A DNA stretch of 41,945 nucleotides from Jaapia argillacea MUCL 33604 (Eukaryota > Basidiomycota > Agaricomycetes > Jaapiales > Jaapiaceae). Positions 9,982-22,294 of the stretch are shown in pieces (positions within the stretch are counted from its first letter, which is position 1; each line of letters opens with the position of its first letter). The DNA is taken from the NCBI GenBank assembly GCA_000697665.1, contig KL197796.1, forward strand, positions 1 through 41,945. Direction: 5' to 3'. The notes below the pieces were generated by a model that was not told the DNA's origin, searched no databases, and saw only the letters and a program-made list of their open reading frames with translations. A program made the translations under genes and the position numbers.

Positions 9982-11917
9982 GAGGAACACCTCCTCGAGA
10001 CCTCCGCAATCAAGCCAGGCTGTGAATGACACAGGTCAAACAGCAGATGGTACAAAACCAGTTATGCTCCGTAAATAACGAGAGCATCGGCGGGATCATC
10101 GAGCCCCGGAGACGAGCGCATAAGACCACGCTCATCGCGCCTGAAGCATAAGTATCCGACCCACAACTCAGCCACGCTCGGACAATGAACCTCAACCCCT
10201 GCCGCAACCCGACCATACAAAGCCTCCTTTCCATGCTTCTTCAGACGCGCCATGTATTTTCTCTTGCTCTTGTTGAAAGTCAATGTGTCAATTAAGACAA
10301 GTTTCCGAAGGTGTTGGAAGCGGCTCAGACTCGGAAGAAATTGCTGGATGATACGAGGCAACTCAGCAGCGAAACGGAAGGGAATAGGAGGGGAGTCCAC
10401 ACCAAAATGCTTTCCTGCATGTCGTCATCTTCTGAACGAATACCAGACGACCACCAGTTTCTCTCGCGGAGAAGATGGAGTGTCTCTAGCCAAGGGGTGT
10501 AATCGAGGATATCTGAACAACTCGGTAGTGTCAGTAGGAAATATTGAGTTGACCAGGAACCCACCTTGAAACATGGTCAAACTGATTTCCACCCTGGTAC
10601 TGAGTGCTCTGAGGCTCGCGCATGATGTCCCCAATGCTTTCATCCAAGTCGTAAATTCGACATCACCATCTTGATACCACGTCCTCTCCTCGAAACGGCG
10701 AATATTCGGACAGTGTCCGATGATAAAGTGACAGCTTGGAGTGATGCTGAGGGTCTCGACGGTCTTTAGAGGTCCTCGCGTCTCCGTAAGCTTGGCGAAA
10801 GTAGAGGTGAAGCCGGGAACGAGGTGATCTTTTAGTTGAAAGACCAGAGTGTGTAATCGAGGGAGCGAGGCGATGAACTCGGGGATACGTTCATATGTCG
10901 TCGTCGTGGGGAGATGTCTTTCTTTATTCTCTCTCGAAATCCAAGATGACAGCTCAAAGACTCTGTGTCAAACGGACAATAGGCCATTTCAACGACACGA
11001 GGGCCAAAACCAGAGGGTAAAAACGTACCTGACTGTACGGCACAAAGCGTTATTACCAAGGAGCAGTAACATCAACTCATCATACGACTCCCAGGATGGG
11101 CTCGACTCCACACACGTCTTGCGAAACCTCAGTTTAGTGAACAGCAACGGGAGGCAAGTTTCCCTGGTGCGAGAATCCACAGAAGAGAGGGCGAGTAGGG
11201 TTTCGTGCCATGATTTGTCGTTGAGGTTGAAATCGGTTGAACGAGAGGAAGAACCGGAGTCGGAATCATAATCGTGAGGGGAGGAGGCCGTGTCAGGTGG
11301 ATGGATGGCCGTCGCTGTACAGATGCCTTCGAGTACGTCGTATGGGAGATCGTTCCATGAGAAGGCCATGTTGACGATTGGAAATGAAGGCGCTAACGTG
11401 TGCCACAGTCGGTGTCTAAGGTTGACGTAGACATCGTTGTCATCGCGAACAGATATATTGTTCGAGGATATCAGTAGAGCATATACAACGCATTGCAAGC
11501 GTACGGAGAACAAAGTGGGGATAATTTTCAGTCGAGCTCAAGTCAAGATGATCCCTTGGATTGAGTCGTAATTCAGAAACTACAAATGGAATCCCGGTGT
11601 ACCGTGGCTACAACCAAAATGCAACTGGTATAGGGCTACATGGGTGCACTGATTACAGAGGGGCGAAGCCTGGGTGACAAGGTGGGGAACGAAGTAAATT
11701 GAGGGTGGGGGGTTACGAGACAAGACAACTGCGGACGAAATGAGAGTGTCGATGAGAAGACGACCTGCAAACTTGAATTCGAAATTGAAGCGAGGAAAGT
11801 CAACTTGGGTTCCGACCTCAGAATCAACAACAGACGAGTCTGAAAACCTTTGTAGCGATATAGTCAAAGTGATCCCCGCAGTCAGTGGAGGCAAGGGCAA
11901 TCACGGCACACCCAAGT
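9982..11917. repeat. Tandem segmental duplication, unit B
   Basis: Second unit of the direct duplication described for 8188-9935, carrying the intact F-box-like gene at 10062-11369. Several base differences per 100 bp and a roughly 200-bp length difference in the 5' flank show that the duplication is not recent. Confidence 0.85.
10062..11369 (-). CDS. F-box-like/LRR protein, copy B
   Basis: Four exons (11369-11029, 10962-10565, 10512-10403, 10343-10062) are joined by introns of 66, 52 and 59 nt and encode 376 residues. MAFSWNDLPYDVLEGICTAT opens an F-box-like motif at the extreme N-terminus. It is interrupted by an acidic Ser-rich insert (DYDSDSGSSSRS) and resumes as WHETLLALSSVDSRTRETCL. 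The rest has irregular leucine-rich stretches (LPRLHTLVFQLKDHLVPGF, FQHLRKLVLIDTLTF) and a conserved ending VAELWVGYLCFRRDERGL. F-box proteins join targets to SCF (Skp1-Cul1) ubiquitin ligases, and basidiomycetes have large expanded families of this kind. Target unknown. The last donor is GTGTGG where copy A has GTTTGT, a slight weakness. The F-box assignment is by motif reading, not a profile search. Confidence 0.75.
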
Positions 11918-12331
11918 AGCTTGTGGTGCGCAGGGTCGGGTTGTGGGAAAGGGGGTTGTGGGAAAGGGGGTTGGTGAAACAGAGGACTGCGCTCATGGAT
12001 GACCCGAATCATGGAAAGTGAGAGAATGGCGAGGCGAGGACAGTAGAACGCAGGTCATAGTTGCTGAGTACTTTCGAAGCGTCCAGAATAGTCGTTTGGA
12101 GGGGCGCTCGGCTCCGAACTTGAAATCCGATTGGTTCAGAAGCAGTGGAGTGCGTCATGGCTATCAGATAATAGCTTCGTGGAAATTGACAGCTCCCCAT
12201 CCCTGACGTCAGCGCATTCTGTCGACGTCAACTCCTGCCCACCATAAACAACAGCCAAAACATGGCCCATCTCATTCGTTCTGGATTTTCAATCGTTAAA
12301 CTGACTACCTTCCTCGTTGTCCACGACAACA
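11918..12331 (+). promoter_or_regulatory. erdS upstream region with CRE-type sites
   Basis: This is the divergent spacer between F-box copy B and erdS. A full palindromic TGACGTCA lies at 12204-12211 and a second GACGTCA at 12224-12230, about 100-130 bp before the erdS ATG at 12332. Such sites bind bZIP factors of the ATF/CREB class. A tandem repeat of TTGTGGGAAAGGGGG lies at about 11940-11971. Which gene they serve is inferred from distance only. Confidence 0.45.
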
Positions 12332-15300
12332 ATGGCCACCGTTCGACGTCTTTTTGCAAAAGTTTCACCTTCACACCGACGCGCCGCCTCCAAGTCTCGC
12401 TCACAAGATCCTAAGCTAGAGAAACATCCAGAGTTCGAACATACAGACGAGCCTGACCACGCTACACTCCAGAACGGCCAGGCCAACGGGAACGCGTATA
12501 TACCCAATGGAAGTCATGTCAGGCCTCAGGCTCACAAGGAGATGAAGTTGTCCTTCACCGAGATGAAGGAGGACAGGAAGGCCGAGCGCGAGGACGAAGA
12601 AGAGAAGTTGAAGGAAGAGCGTGATGCCAGGAAGAAGGAGTCCTATGATCGAGTGCGTACCCCGTCCCATCACTCACCGATATGTCTTGACCAGTTCCCA
12701 ACAAAGGACCCTCTGAGAGCCAACTACGGCTCCTATGACATGACCCAGAAACATGCCAGTCAGTACCATCCAATACTTGCCCCCCTTCTGTACCCTGACC
12801 TTTCTTCAGATCGTCACTCCCTCATATCTATAGAGTCCATGAAGGAGGGCGAGGATGTCTGCTTCCGGGCCCGTATCCACCATGCTCGTGCTATCAGTAC
12901 GTCCACATAAATCCCATCACAAATTCGTTACACCGAGCATGTGCTTACTCCAAAGAAGGTAACAAAATCGTCTTCTTCGTGTTTCGAAGTCAAATCCACA
13001 CGGTTCAAGGCGTGTTGGTCGCCGAGGACGGCGAGGTCTCCGAGAATATGGTTCAATGGGCACAAGATCTGTCAAGAGAATCTATAGTGTTCGTTGAAGG
13101 CGTTACCCAAACCCCCAAGGTTGGTGGTCACAATGAGGTTAAGAGTACGAGCGTGCATACTTTGGAGGTCAAGATTAAGAAGGTGCGTGAAATCGTTTTG
13201 TTTCACCCTCGTTCATCTTGGATACTTACGCTTCCTCAGATGTACTCCATTGCCGAGCCCTCATCTCACCTTCCCTTCCAGGTCGACGACGCTGCTCGTT
13301 CGGCAGACTCGTATGACAAGGTGAGCCTTGCAGGTCTCCCGAGCTGTGCCTCTTATTGAATCTGTTCGAATTGCAGGAGGATTCACAGTTCAGTCGAGTC
13401 GGTGAACGAACACGTCTCAATCACCGAATCCTCGACCTTCGCGTAAGTGTTCTCCTCGCGTTCCTCTCGTTGTGCGCTAAGCAGCCTATTCGTTCAAAGA
13501 CACCAACCGCACAAGCCATCTTCCGCATACAGTCTGCCGTCGTCACCCTTTTCCGCGAATACCTCGTCTCTAAAGACTTTACCGAAATCCACACCTCCAA
13601 ATTTCAAGAAGGCGCCACGGAATCCGGAGCGAGTGTATTCAAGGTCGATTACTTCAGACGCAATGCGTTCCTTGCGCAGAGCCCGCAGCTAATGAAACAA
13701 ATGTGTATTGCTGCGGACATGGAGCGAGTCTTCGAGGTTGGGCCAGGTATGCTGCGCTCCTTTGATATCATTTGGATCCCTACCTGACTCGTCGATGGTT
13801 TTCAGTGTTCCGTGCCGAGAACTCCAACACTCATCGACATTTGACGGAGTTCACGGGACTGGATCTCGAGATGGCTTTCGAGGCTGACTATCACGAAGTT
13901 GTCGACATTATTGATCAGATGTTCTTGCATATCTTCAAGACCTTGTATCGAGACTATCGCGAAGAGGTCTGTCACCAACCCTTTTCATTTCATCTTCCTT
14001 ACTCACCTTGCCGCTTACCCAGATCGATACGATCAAGAAACAGTTCCCTCATGAAGACCTCGTCATCCCCGACAAGACCCTCCGCCTCAAGTTTGCAGAC
14101 GGCATCAAGCTCTTGAGAGAGTCTGGATGGCGAGAGGAGGATGGGAGCGAGCTGGCGGAGGACGACGACTTGAGTACGAGGGCTGAGCAGAGGCTGGGTC
14201 AGTTAGTCAAGGAGAAATATCATACGGATTATTATATTTTGGGTGAGTTTGTGTTTTTGAATCCTCCGTTCGAGTAGGGGTCTCATTTTGGCGTTGCACG
14301 TTCCTAGATAAGTTTCCGTCGGCAGTCCGACCGTTTTATACTATGCTTGATCCTGAGAACCCTGTGAGTATTCATTGTGCTTCGCGCGGTCGCCCATTTT
14401 GTGACCACCTCTTCCAGAATGTTTCGAATTCGTATGATTTCTTCATTCGTGGGGAGGAAATCCTCTCCGGTGGTCAACGTATCCACAATGCCCAAGAACT
14501 CGAGCGACGCATGCAAGACTCGAAGATTGATCCTAATACTATGAAGGATTACCTTGATGGATTCCGTTGGGGGTGCCCTCCAGTAAGTATTTTCCTATCT
14601 GAACCCGCCGGCATTTCCTGAGCAAATGTTTTGATAGCACGGTGGAGGAGGTATCGGTCTCGAGCGAGTAGTTATGCTTCTTCTCAAGCTCGGCAATATT
14701 CGATGGGCGACCTTGTTCCCTCGCGACCCTCGAAGTTTCCCAGCGACTGAGGCGGAACAAGCTGAAGCTGCTCAAGAAACTGCGCAGAGGGCAATTGTGT
14801 TCGGACCCAAGTCGTCGACCTTTACTGATAGCAGGCCGCATGTCGAACTTCCTCCCCTCGAGAACGTGCGTAAATCTCATCCAGCTACCGGCTTTCCGAG
14901 CATTGATCAAAATTCTTTCTTGTAGCTCATTGCGAAGTACGGTGATTCCACCAATACCTCCTGGATCGACCCCGCATGGACCGTTTGGCGTCATCAACAA
15001 ACAGGCGCCGCCGTGGGTTATATCCCCTCCGACAAATACGCTGTCATCTTTGGAGATCCGTTATGCGAGCCGAAACAAGTTCCTCAGGTCGTCAGTGCCT
15101 TCCTTCATCACCTCGAGTCCGAGAAGTTGAAGCCTGTCTGGGCTTGCATCAACGAGAACACGGAGCATTACCTCGCCGGTGAACTCGGGTGGTCAGCTCT
15201 TCTCGTCGTCGCCGAGGAACGCCTTGATCCCACGAAGGTACATCCCGATAGCGACAAGAATTTTAGGAGGAAAGTTCATCGAGCCGAGAGGGACGGAGTG

Positions 15301-16092
15301 AAGATTTCGGAGATTGAGGGCGAAGTCGATCAAGAGATGAGGGATAGGCTTGAGAAGCGAGTCGAAGATTGGAGGCGGGGTCGGAATGGAGACCAAGTTC
15401 ATTTGACAGGTGTTCGTCCATTCGATGATATGGCGCATCGCAAGTACTTTATTGCGGAGCATGATGGCGAGGTGCGTGTACTTGATGCTTAGTCGTTTCT
15501 CCACTCGTTGACCGATTGCGATCAGATCGCAGCTCTCGTTGTACTGTCGCAACTCGCTCCTGAACATGGGTATCAGGTCAAGTGGGCACTAGAGTTCCCC
15601 GGTGCGCCAGCTGGGAGCATCGAAGTGTGTATTTGTTGGATATTCACCGCCCTCGTCGCTTATCGCTGACCTTTGGTTTGTTCCAGTATATCCTTTGGCA
15701 TGTTCTGAAGAAGCTTGGCGACGCTGGTGTCCACTCGGCGACTTTCGGTGCCGGTGCGAGAGACAGACTCGAGAGGGTTGAAAACATCGGAGGATTCAGA
15801 GTCCGAGCGATGGAGAAGACATACAACGGTCTATCAAGCTCGTTCAATCTGACCAACAAGGGTGACTTCCGATCGAAATTTGGTGTCGAGCAAGAACCTG
15901 TGAGTGTAAATGTATCTTTTTTATTAACCTGTCCTGAAACGGGAATCGGTGTAGCTCTTCATTTGCTATCCCAAGGCCAGTTTGGGTAAGCACTGCGATT
16001 GAATCTATTTCGGCGAGTTTGCTAATGTCGCTTTCTTCTTAGGTATGCGTGGCGTCGAGGCACTCATGAACGCATTGAAGTCGCCCAAGTAA
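12332..16092 (+). CDS. erdS: Ergosteryl-3beta-O-L-aspartate synthase (AspRS-DUF2156 fusion)
   Basis: Seventeen exons with perfect phase give 953 residues: 12332-12652, 12695-12758, 12810-12896, 12956-13182, 13240-13320, 13377-13442, 13500-13746, 13806-13966, 14023-14242, 14308-14363, 14418-14582, 14638-14865, 14926-15471, 15526-15624, 15687-15899, 15955-15985, 16043-16092. Residues 1-107 are a basic, Lys/Glu-rich leader. An OB-fold anticodon-binding domain follows ([19 protein letters not shown]), then a class II synthetase core with motif 2 [20 protein letters not shown] near residue 366 and motif 3 [10 protein letters not shown] near 568. From about residue 642 ([20 protein letters not shown]) to the end is a DUF2156/GNAT-fold aminoacyl-tRNA transferase domain with [31 protein letters not shown] and [15 protein letters not shown]. 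In described fungal ErdS enzymes the synthetase makes Asp-tRNA(Asp) and the fused domain moves Asp onto ergosterol. No lesion is visible. Confidence 0.93.
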
Positions 16093-16278
16093 TCCGGGTC
16101 TCTCGCAAATTTTCGTTTAATTTTTCGGACCAAGGACGTACATCATTGTAGAAGATACCTCGGACTGTTGTAACCTTACATTCTCATGATACACGCCTGC
16201 ATACATGTCATTATAATCTACTCCGTATTTAATCCATTTCTTCTTGTTGCTTGCACTTCTCTCAGTAAATTAATGAAG

Positions 16279-18926
16279 TCACTCAAATTCGTCGCCTTCT
16301 TCGTCCCAGTCACCACTTTCCATGCTTTCCAGTACCGCCTCTCCCTCCTCGTACAGTTTGTCTAGACCTGTAAGGGTCTCGAGGAAGCTCTGGTCATTAA
16401 AGGCTTTCAAGAGCATCGCAAAGCCATCAGTTTCGTAAGCTTTCAATACCTGAGCCAGAACCGGAGTCAGAAGGACATCACTCGAGAGGAGAGAGAGGAC
16501 TCAACGGTTTCACTGCACCCTGTGCAACGACTGTACGCAGCTCCGGTGATGAGCATATTGTTGAACTGTGCTAGGAATCCGCGAATTTGATGAGGTACAA
16601 GGCCGAGGACACTACCAGATTCGCTTGGGTCCGGAAGGTCACGACCTTTCGAGGGGGGCGGTGGTGGCGCGTGGATACTATCCGAAAAAGATTGAGAAAA
16701 TGGGTTAGATAACATTAAGACTATGGCGTACCCGTCGGGATGCTGAAGTAACGATACGAGCATTTCGACAGACGTGGAGGCGGCAATAGAGGCAAGACCA
16801 GGGCGAGTAACCGTGCACATTTGGTCCAGCGTTCGGTCGGTAAGAGACTAGGGGGCGAAAAAGGATAGTACAAAGGATAGAGGAAGCATCCGACTAGAAA
16901 CTCACGTCGGCTGGAGCAACAATATCGTTGCAATAGTAACACCCCAATCGGGGTCCGGACGATGGTGCGTCCCTTGATCCATGGCGCATCACAAGGAATG
17001 AGTCAAAACCGAGAGCGGCGTTCAGGACAATCTAAACGGAAGAAATATTCCAGACCGCATTGCCGAGAAGTGAACGGGGTCAATCACCTTTCCCTTCGCC
17101 GCACCGAGAAGAGTCGGTAACCAGCGACTTTCCCGCGAATCCATCAAGAGAAATACAGCGTCGTGTTCGTCGAAGAGCTTTTCCAATGTTGCAACATCCT
17201 TCTGAACTTGGTCGACAGACGCGGGTGGGACGGGATGCCCGGGCATTGGAATCGATAGACTGAGCCCAGTGGCGTCCTGTCGAGAAGGTCAATAGGGTAT
17301 CAAGTCATGTAAGGCCGGAGACTCACAATTCCCGGGAAGATCTTCTTCAACCGATCCGCTGCACAAGCAGCTTTCGGCTTACCGCCATCCAAACAATCTT
17401 CGAACTCGAATAGAGGCTGACGGACGGGATTCGAAAAGGATACTCGAGCTGAGTCAATGAATGTGATCTTTCGCACACCCCATGCCTAGAAAGTACGGAT
17501 GATGAAAGAGAACGCGATGAAATCGAGGGAATAGACGTACCATGAGAGTTCGAGCCACATAGCAGCCTAAAGTACCGGCGCCGAGGAGGAGACATTTCGT
17601 TGATGACACCTTGTCCAAATCGAGTGAGGGGAGGATACGCCATCGCATGAGCTTGAGGTTTAGATCAACAGCCTGATCAGCCAGCCTGAGGATAGCAGAA
17701 ACGGCTGTCATCAGTCGAGACTCTTCCAGAATGGACGCAAACGCACCTCGTAGGATCCATCATTGGCGCGAGATCCGCCATCCTCGGTCCCAACTTCCCT
17801 TGGACATTCTTCTCCCATCCAACTGCACTTGGTCTCGCACCCGCCTCGCCCTGATCCAACCCGATCTCCAAGAGACCGAACCGACTCTTCCACGACGAGC
17901 TGTTTGTTGGAGGTTCAACGTCACGCCAGCAGAGGACGCGAAGGGTGGATGTGGTTGAAGAATGGAGAGCTCGGAGGTAGGCAAGGAGATTGCGAAGTGG
18001 CCACCCTGGGTTTTCGGGAAGGGCTGAGGGATCTACAAAGGCGACGATTTGCTGTAAAGAACGTCAACGTTGATGAAGGCGAGAAGGGTGAAATATTGCG
18101 AACCGATGAAGGTGGTACATTTGCGAAGAATTCTTGATATTTGTCGATGGTCGAGATTTCTGGTTGATTATTGACGATTCGTACGAGGAAGAAGGGGTTT
18201 GGGAGGGCAGCGAATTGGGTGCTAATGGCTTTCAACTGAGAAACATATCAATCGCCACGGATCATCAGGGAGATAGTCCACACTCACTGATTCGGATGAT
18301 AATTCTTCTTCCGCAGACTTCCAACCGGAACTGATCTCCCAAGCCGGCTTTGACACAAAGGCGGGGAACGCGAACCAGTAGAAATACTTATACTTCTTCA
18401 GGTCCGCAAAGGCGATGAGGAGGAATCGATTGAGGAGCGAAGGGTCTTTGTGCTTGATTACGCTCTCCCACATCTGCGAAACGCTCCTCTCATGTTACTC
18501 GGATATGCTGGTGCTGGAAAGAACGGACCTCGTCGGCAACTTGATTGAACAATGCAGTCTTATCTGCTTGCTTAAAGTCCTCTATGGTATTGAAATTCTT
18601 GAATATACCCGTTACGCCGACAGAATGGCTTGGTGCCCTGCAATCCAACGACGCGAACACTTAGTTCAATCGTGATGGTAAGGATGGTCTAATGCAACTC
18701 ACTGAAACCCTTTAACAAACGCATCCGCTCCAACGCTAATATTACATCCTAGCGCGATATCATTCCCGGTTTCTCGATCCTTGATACTCCTCCCTGCAGT
18801 ATATGAGGCCGATATTGGTATCACGTCGTCAGATAAGCGCAAGACATCGATCTTGAGGGTGGTGAGCTCGTGCCAGAATGCGGGTTGAACCAGAGAAGAG
18901 AATGGAGAGAACTGGACTATTGGCAT
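16279..18926 (-). CDS. atg7: ATG7, E1-like activating enzyme of autophagy
   Basis: Twelve exons on the minus strand (18926-18703, 18637-18529, 18473-18288, 18235-18104, 18051-17747, 17685-17541, 17485-17327, 17276-17088, 17031-16906, 16847-16732, 16677-16506, 16449-16279) join in phase to 677 residues, the usual ATG7 length. The N-terminal domain starts [20 protein letters not shown] and includes [20 protein letters not shown]. The ThiF/E1 nucleotide-binding motif is [18 protein letters not shown], with [12 protein letters not shown] following. The catalytic cysteine lies in [13 protein letters not shown], zinc-binding cysteines in CYYCND and CTGC, and the end is acidic ([12 protein letters not shown]). 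ATG7 adenylates Atg8 and Atg12 and passes them to Atg3 and Atg10 in the cytosol. It is convergent with erdS, with a 186-bp gap, and no lesion is visible. Confidence 0.95.
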
Positions 18927-19494
18927 GGCTGGAGGAGGAAGTGGTTGGAGATGAAGCCAGTGTTCCGACACGCGTTTCCAAGCAGTATCGTCTGAATCAG
19001 TCACACTCAGGTCGGAGGGTAGAAATGGAAGTAGCACTGCCACAGATTGCAATCGGACGAGTCAATCTCACTGGTGGCGCAATCGATGGAACGTTATAGC
19101 TCAGCATGAACGCATATTATCCTTCGATCTCGAGGTCCTATGGACTCCTTGGTGGATTCTCCAGAAGTGATCTGCAGGTAAATAATTGGGAACTTTCTAT
19201 CAACGACACCAGTTGCACCATCAGACCATGTTCCACTTGCGCTTAATCACTACCAAAATATATCGAAACACCATACGGACTGATCTTCCCCTCTTATAGA
19301 ACGACGAACATAGGACAGGGTGTCCAAAAATCAACGCGAAGACCACCTGAATAAGTATGGGCAACCGTTGCCCGAAATCCTCTTCTCATCGAATATCAGG
19401 TTTCGACTGGGCTCTCATCGTTACGAAAGTCAGCAGGCGATAAGATAAACGCAAGATAGGGGAGAGCGTCACCTCGATTCCTAGTCGGAAGGTG
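18927..19494 (-). promoter_or_regulatory. ATG7 upstream region
   Basis: This is the spacer between the ATG7 start and the 3' end of the DUF6534 gene, both on the minus strand. It should hold the ATG7 promoter and the DUF6534 terminator. I see no clear TATA box, palindrome or further coding exon in it. Confidence 0.4.
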
Positions 19495-21872
19495 TCACAC
19501 TAGACCTTGCTCGATATCCATGCCTATTTCTTCTTCGGTTTCATCGGGACATAAAGTAAGCACAGACATGGTCTGGTTCATTAATCGTCAGTATAGGCCC
19601 CAATCGACGTTGCCACCACTAAGAGCAGCGTGAATCAGAAATTCCACTTACGACATGCACACCACCCCCCGGCACCTCTTCAATACCGCCAGCGCGACCC
19701 TTCCCCGCGCTCCAAGGACCAACGCCAGGGGCCTGTTTGCCTACATTCCCAGGAGTTGATCCATTACCACCAAGCGCGACGGTATCGAGAGGATAGTCAA
19801 CTCCGAAAACAGGGTTTGCCGCAGAGCGGATTGTGGCGTTGAAATTTTCACGCGGCGAGTTGAGGCGCAGCATTTGGCGTGCGTTAAGCCTGGAGGAACA
19901 TCGGTGAGGATCAAGACCATTCATCTGGAAGGCATTGTTTTACGGCCGAGACTTACGTTGTTGTCACTGATATCAAATATACTTTAGGTCGCAGATGCAG
20001 ATCATATGTTACGAGTGGACTGAGCGGGGTTAAGATGGATGAGACGCACGCTGACCACTTGGAAGGAGAGGGACCATAAAGATGAACTTCCCGGGTATCA
20101 ACACGAACTTTCAAAGAGTGGGCACCGTCATTGAGCGCTTCAAGCTGTGAGGGAACATGCTTCACATACGAGGAGCATATTCAAAAACGCCGCTAGACTA
20201 TCGGGCCGAGTGGAAAAATCATCGAAAGTCAGCAAAGCCGACGAGGTTACAGATGACCAGAGGCGCACGTAGTTAGCGCGCCACGATTGATAGCATAAAT
20301 CATCAACTTGTCCAAGAGCGTGTCCGTCCTAAGTGACAGACGCATTCCGTTAGCAATTATCACAAGTAGATACTTTTGGGCACGGGTGAACTCACTCCTG
20401 AATACCGGTCCGGCTGCCGTGAAGGACCTATGTCAATGAAAACGAGTCAGTAAAGGTACTTTCGCCGACAACGTGAGTGACAGAGATGAGTCGACCCGCA
20501 AATACACCGAACCAAGTTAGGGTGAAATAGAGGGCGGTAAAGAAAACTAACCCAGCAAAGGATGACAGTGATACTGAAATCACAAGCCGCAGTCGCAGCA
20601 CTTTGGACGGTGGTTATTTTCTACAATTAAAATTTAGCAGGAACCCAATGAAAAGAAGGGATTGGCGCTACTAACCTCGGTGGTGATGAGATTGTTGAAC
20701 GTTCCTCCCATTCCACTGAGAATGGGTTATGATTCAGACACATCAAAGTAGATAGCACGATGTTACAACGGAACGCACGAGATCGTGGTTTGGACTGCAG
20801 TCGGGGAGCGGGTCAGTGAAGGATCGGGATCGGAAACGCTGGTCACTCACGGATTCCCGAGGCTTCAGCGTGACGGTGAGATTGGACTTCAACAGCGTCT
20901 GCCATGTGATCGAAAGTGAAGACGCACTGATTTGTACTAGCGCAAACACCATCTGTAGAAGTAGTCAATAACAGAAAGAGAGTCGGATGAGAGGGAACTT
21001 ACGATGATAGCGGTGAACCAAATGTTCTTGCCGCTCACTAAGGGGAAAAGGGGCGCGCATATAGTCACCCATGGTGACAGAGCGGATTAGAAGACTGACA
21101 TTTGTACACCCGCGTCGCAAAAAAGCTGCAGACGATCATCGGTCAGTTTGGTTGAACTTTGTAAGTTGACATGAATGGGGCCACACCATTGAGTTATGAA
21201 CGCGGAGATATACTGCACAGAGGATATCAACGAAGGTCAGCGAGAAGGAGAAAGTCGATTAGGAAGGAGGGTAATACTCGCAATGGATAGTAGTTGTATC
21301 TGGACAGATCGATTCACGCTATTAGCAGTAGAAGGGGGGAAAGGGTCGCCAGACTGCTTACCAGTGCTGCGCTACAAGTGAGTGTCAAGATAGCCATCCA
21401 AATCAGGAAACAGAATATTCGGGTTAGGAGGGGATGAGAGCCTACACTGGCATGAGATTAAGGTTGGGGAAATTTCCAAAGGTCGTTATGAAATCCCAGT
21501 ATACCCACGCAAAAAATGAGGTGATGTGAACCGTCATCAGCAAGCCATGAGAAAACCAGATCAACAACGAGTGCAAAATACGAGGAATGAATACATACAA
21601 CAGAATTGATATCTGATGGTCCAGTTAGTAACAGGGGTACAAACGTGAATAGAATACATACGGTGAGCCAGACAGACCATCGGTCCGCTGGGAATAACCC
21701 CGACCTGAAGTACTGAAAGGTGAGGAGGGATCCGATCCCGTAGAGTCTGGAATACACGACACAAGAGATCTAGAGTGAGTGACCGGTCCACAGGGTAATG
21801 TAGCACCTACACAGCGTCAACAAAAAATGAGATTAGCGTCATGCCGAAGGTGTTCGTAAGAGAGGCGACCAT
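19495..21872 (-). CDS. DUF6534-type multi-pass membrane protein
   Basis: A minus-strand gene of many small exons. Exon 1 (21872-21811) begins MVASLTNTFGMTLISFFVDA and splices to LYGIGSLLTFQYFRSGLFPA. Later exons give WFSHGLLMTVHITSFFAWVY, YISAFITQ, FFATRVYKLSGKNIWFTAII, MVFALVQISASSLSITW, KITTVQSAATAACDFSITVI, RTDTLLDKLMIYAINRGALT, VYLISVTTTLNARQMLRLN and the tail exon (19572-19495) MSVLTLCPDETEEEIGMDIE. Alternating hydrophobic segments suggest seven helices. The block with TDTLLDKLMIYAINRGALTT and LNAR is the hallmark of DUF6534 (PF20152), a large basidiomycete family of unknown function. I followed the reading frame through the conserved blocks without finding a fatal break, but micro-exons around 21300-21400 are uncertain. 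An ATG at 22051 leads only to a short frame. Confidence 0.75.
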
Positions 21873-22294
21873 CGTGGATTCCGGACGCAGAAACGATGGA
21901 CAGAGATGGGGTTACTGTGAAAAGATGGGAGAGTAAAATCAAGTGCAGTGGCAATAAGGGTGTCCTGTCGAGCCATGGAAGTTACTTGAGCTACTCACTT
22001 ATATTGGGGACGATATCGTCAAGCGCCCAGTTGGAGTGGGACAAGGGACATCACGACCTGAAACGCTTCACAAAGTGCACAACCCTTCGCGAGTCACATT
22101 TTCAGGAGTAATACCTTAGGGTGGAAGTTGAAGCACTTGGGCGGGACCATAGCAGTGATAGGAAGTTGGCTGTATTCAGGGCACCGGGGTCATCACAGCT
22201 TGCATCATCGGACGTTTGATGGCCATGGAGAAAACTTCCAATCGCAAGTTCAACCAAGCAAGTGTTGCGCTATTTCCAATCGAATTTTCTGCTA
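21873..22294. other. 5' flank of the DUF6534 gene
   Basis: This is the spacer between the DUF6534 start and the TIR transposon. A short frame from the ATG at 22051 (minus) stops after ten codons. Nothing else is recognisable; presumably it holds the promoter. Confidence 0.35.

Noticed and set aside
10403-10502. A 29-nt intron (GTATTC to TGCAG) that also links the F-box frames
   Set aside because: Too short for a basidiomycete intron. The 59-nt intron 10344-10402, and its equivalent 8549-8607 with GTTTGT, joins the frames in phase 0 in both copies.
14926-16092. Treating the C-terminal domain as a separate gene downstream of an AspRS
   Set aside because: The frame and splice sites run without stop from the synthetase motif 3 exon through exon 13; no internal promoter or stop separates them.
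16467-16820. Stop codon after the last long ATG7 exon as the natural end of the protein
   Set aside because: A 56-nt intron (16450-16505) joins to [18 protein letters not shown], the expected ATG7 ending.
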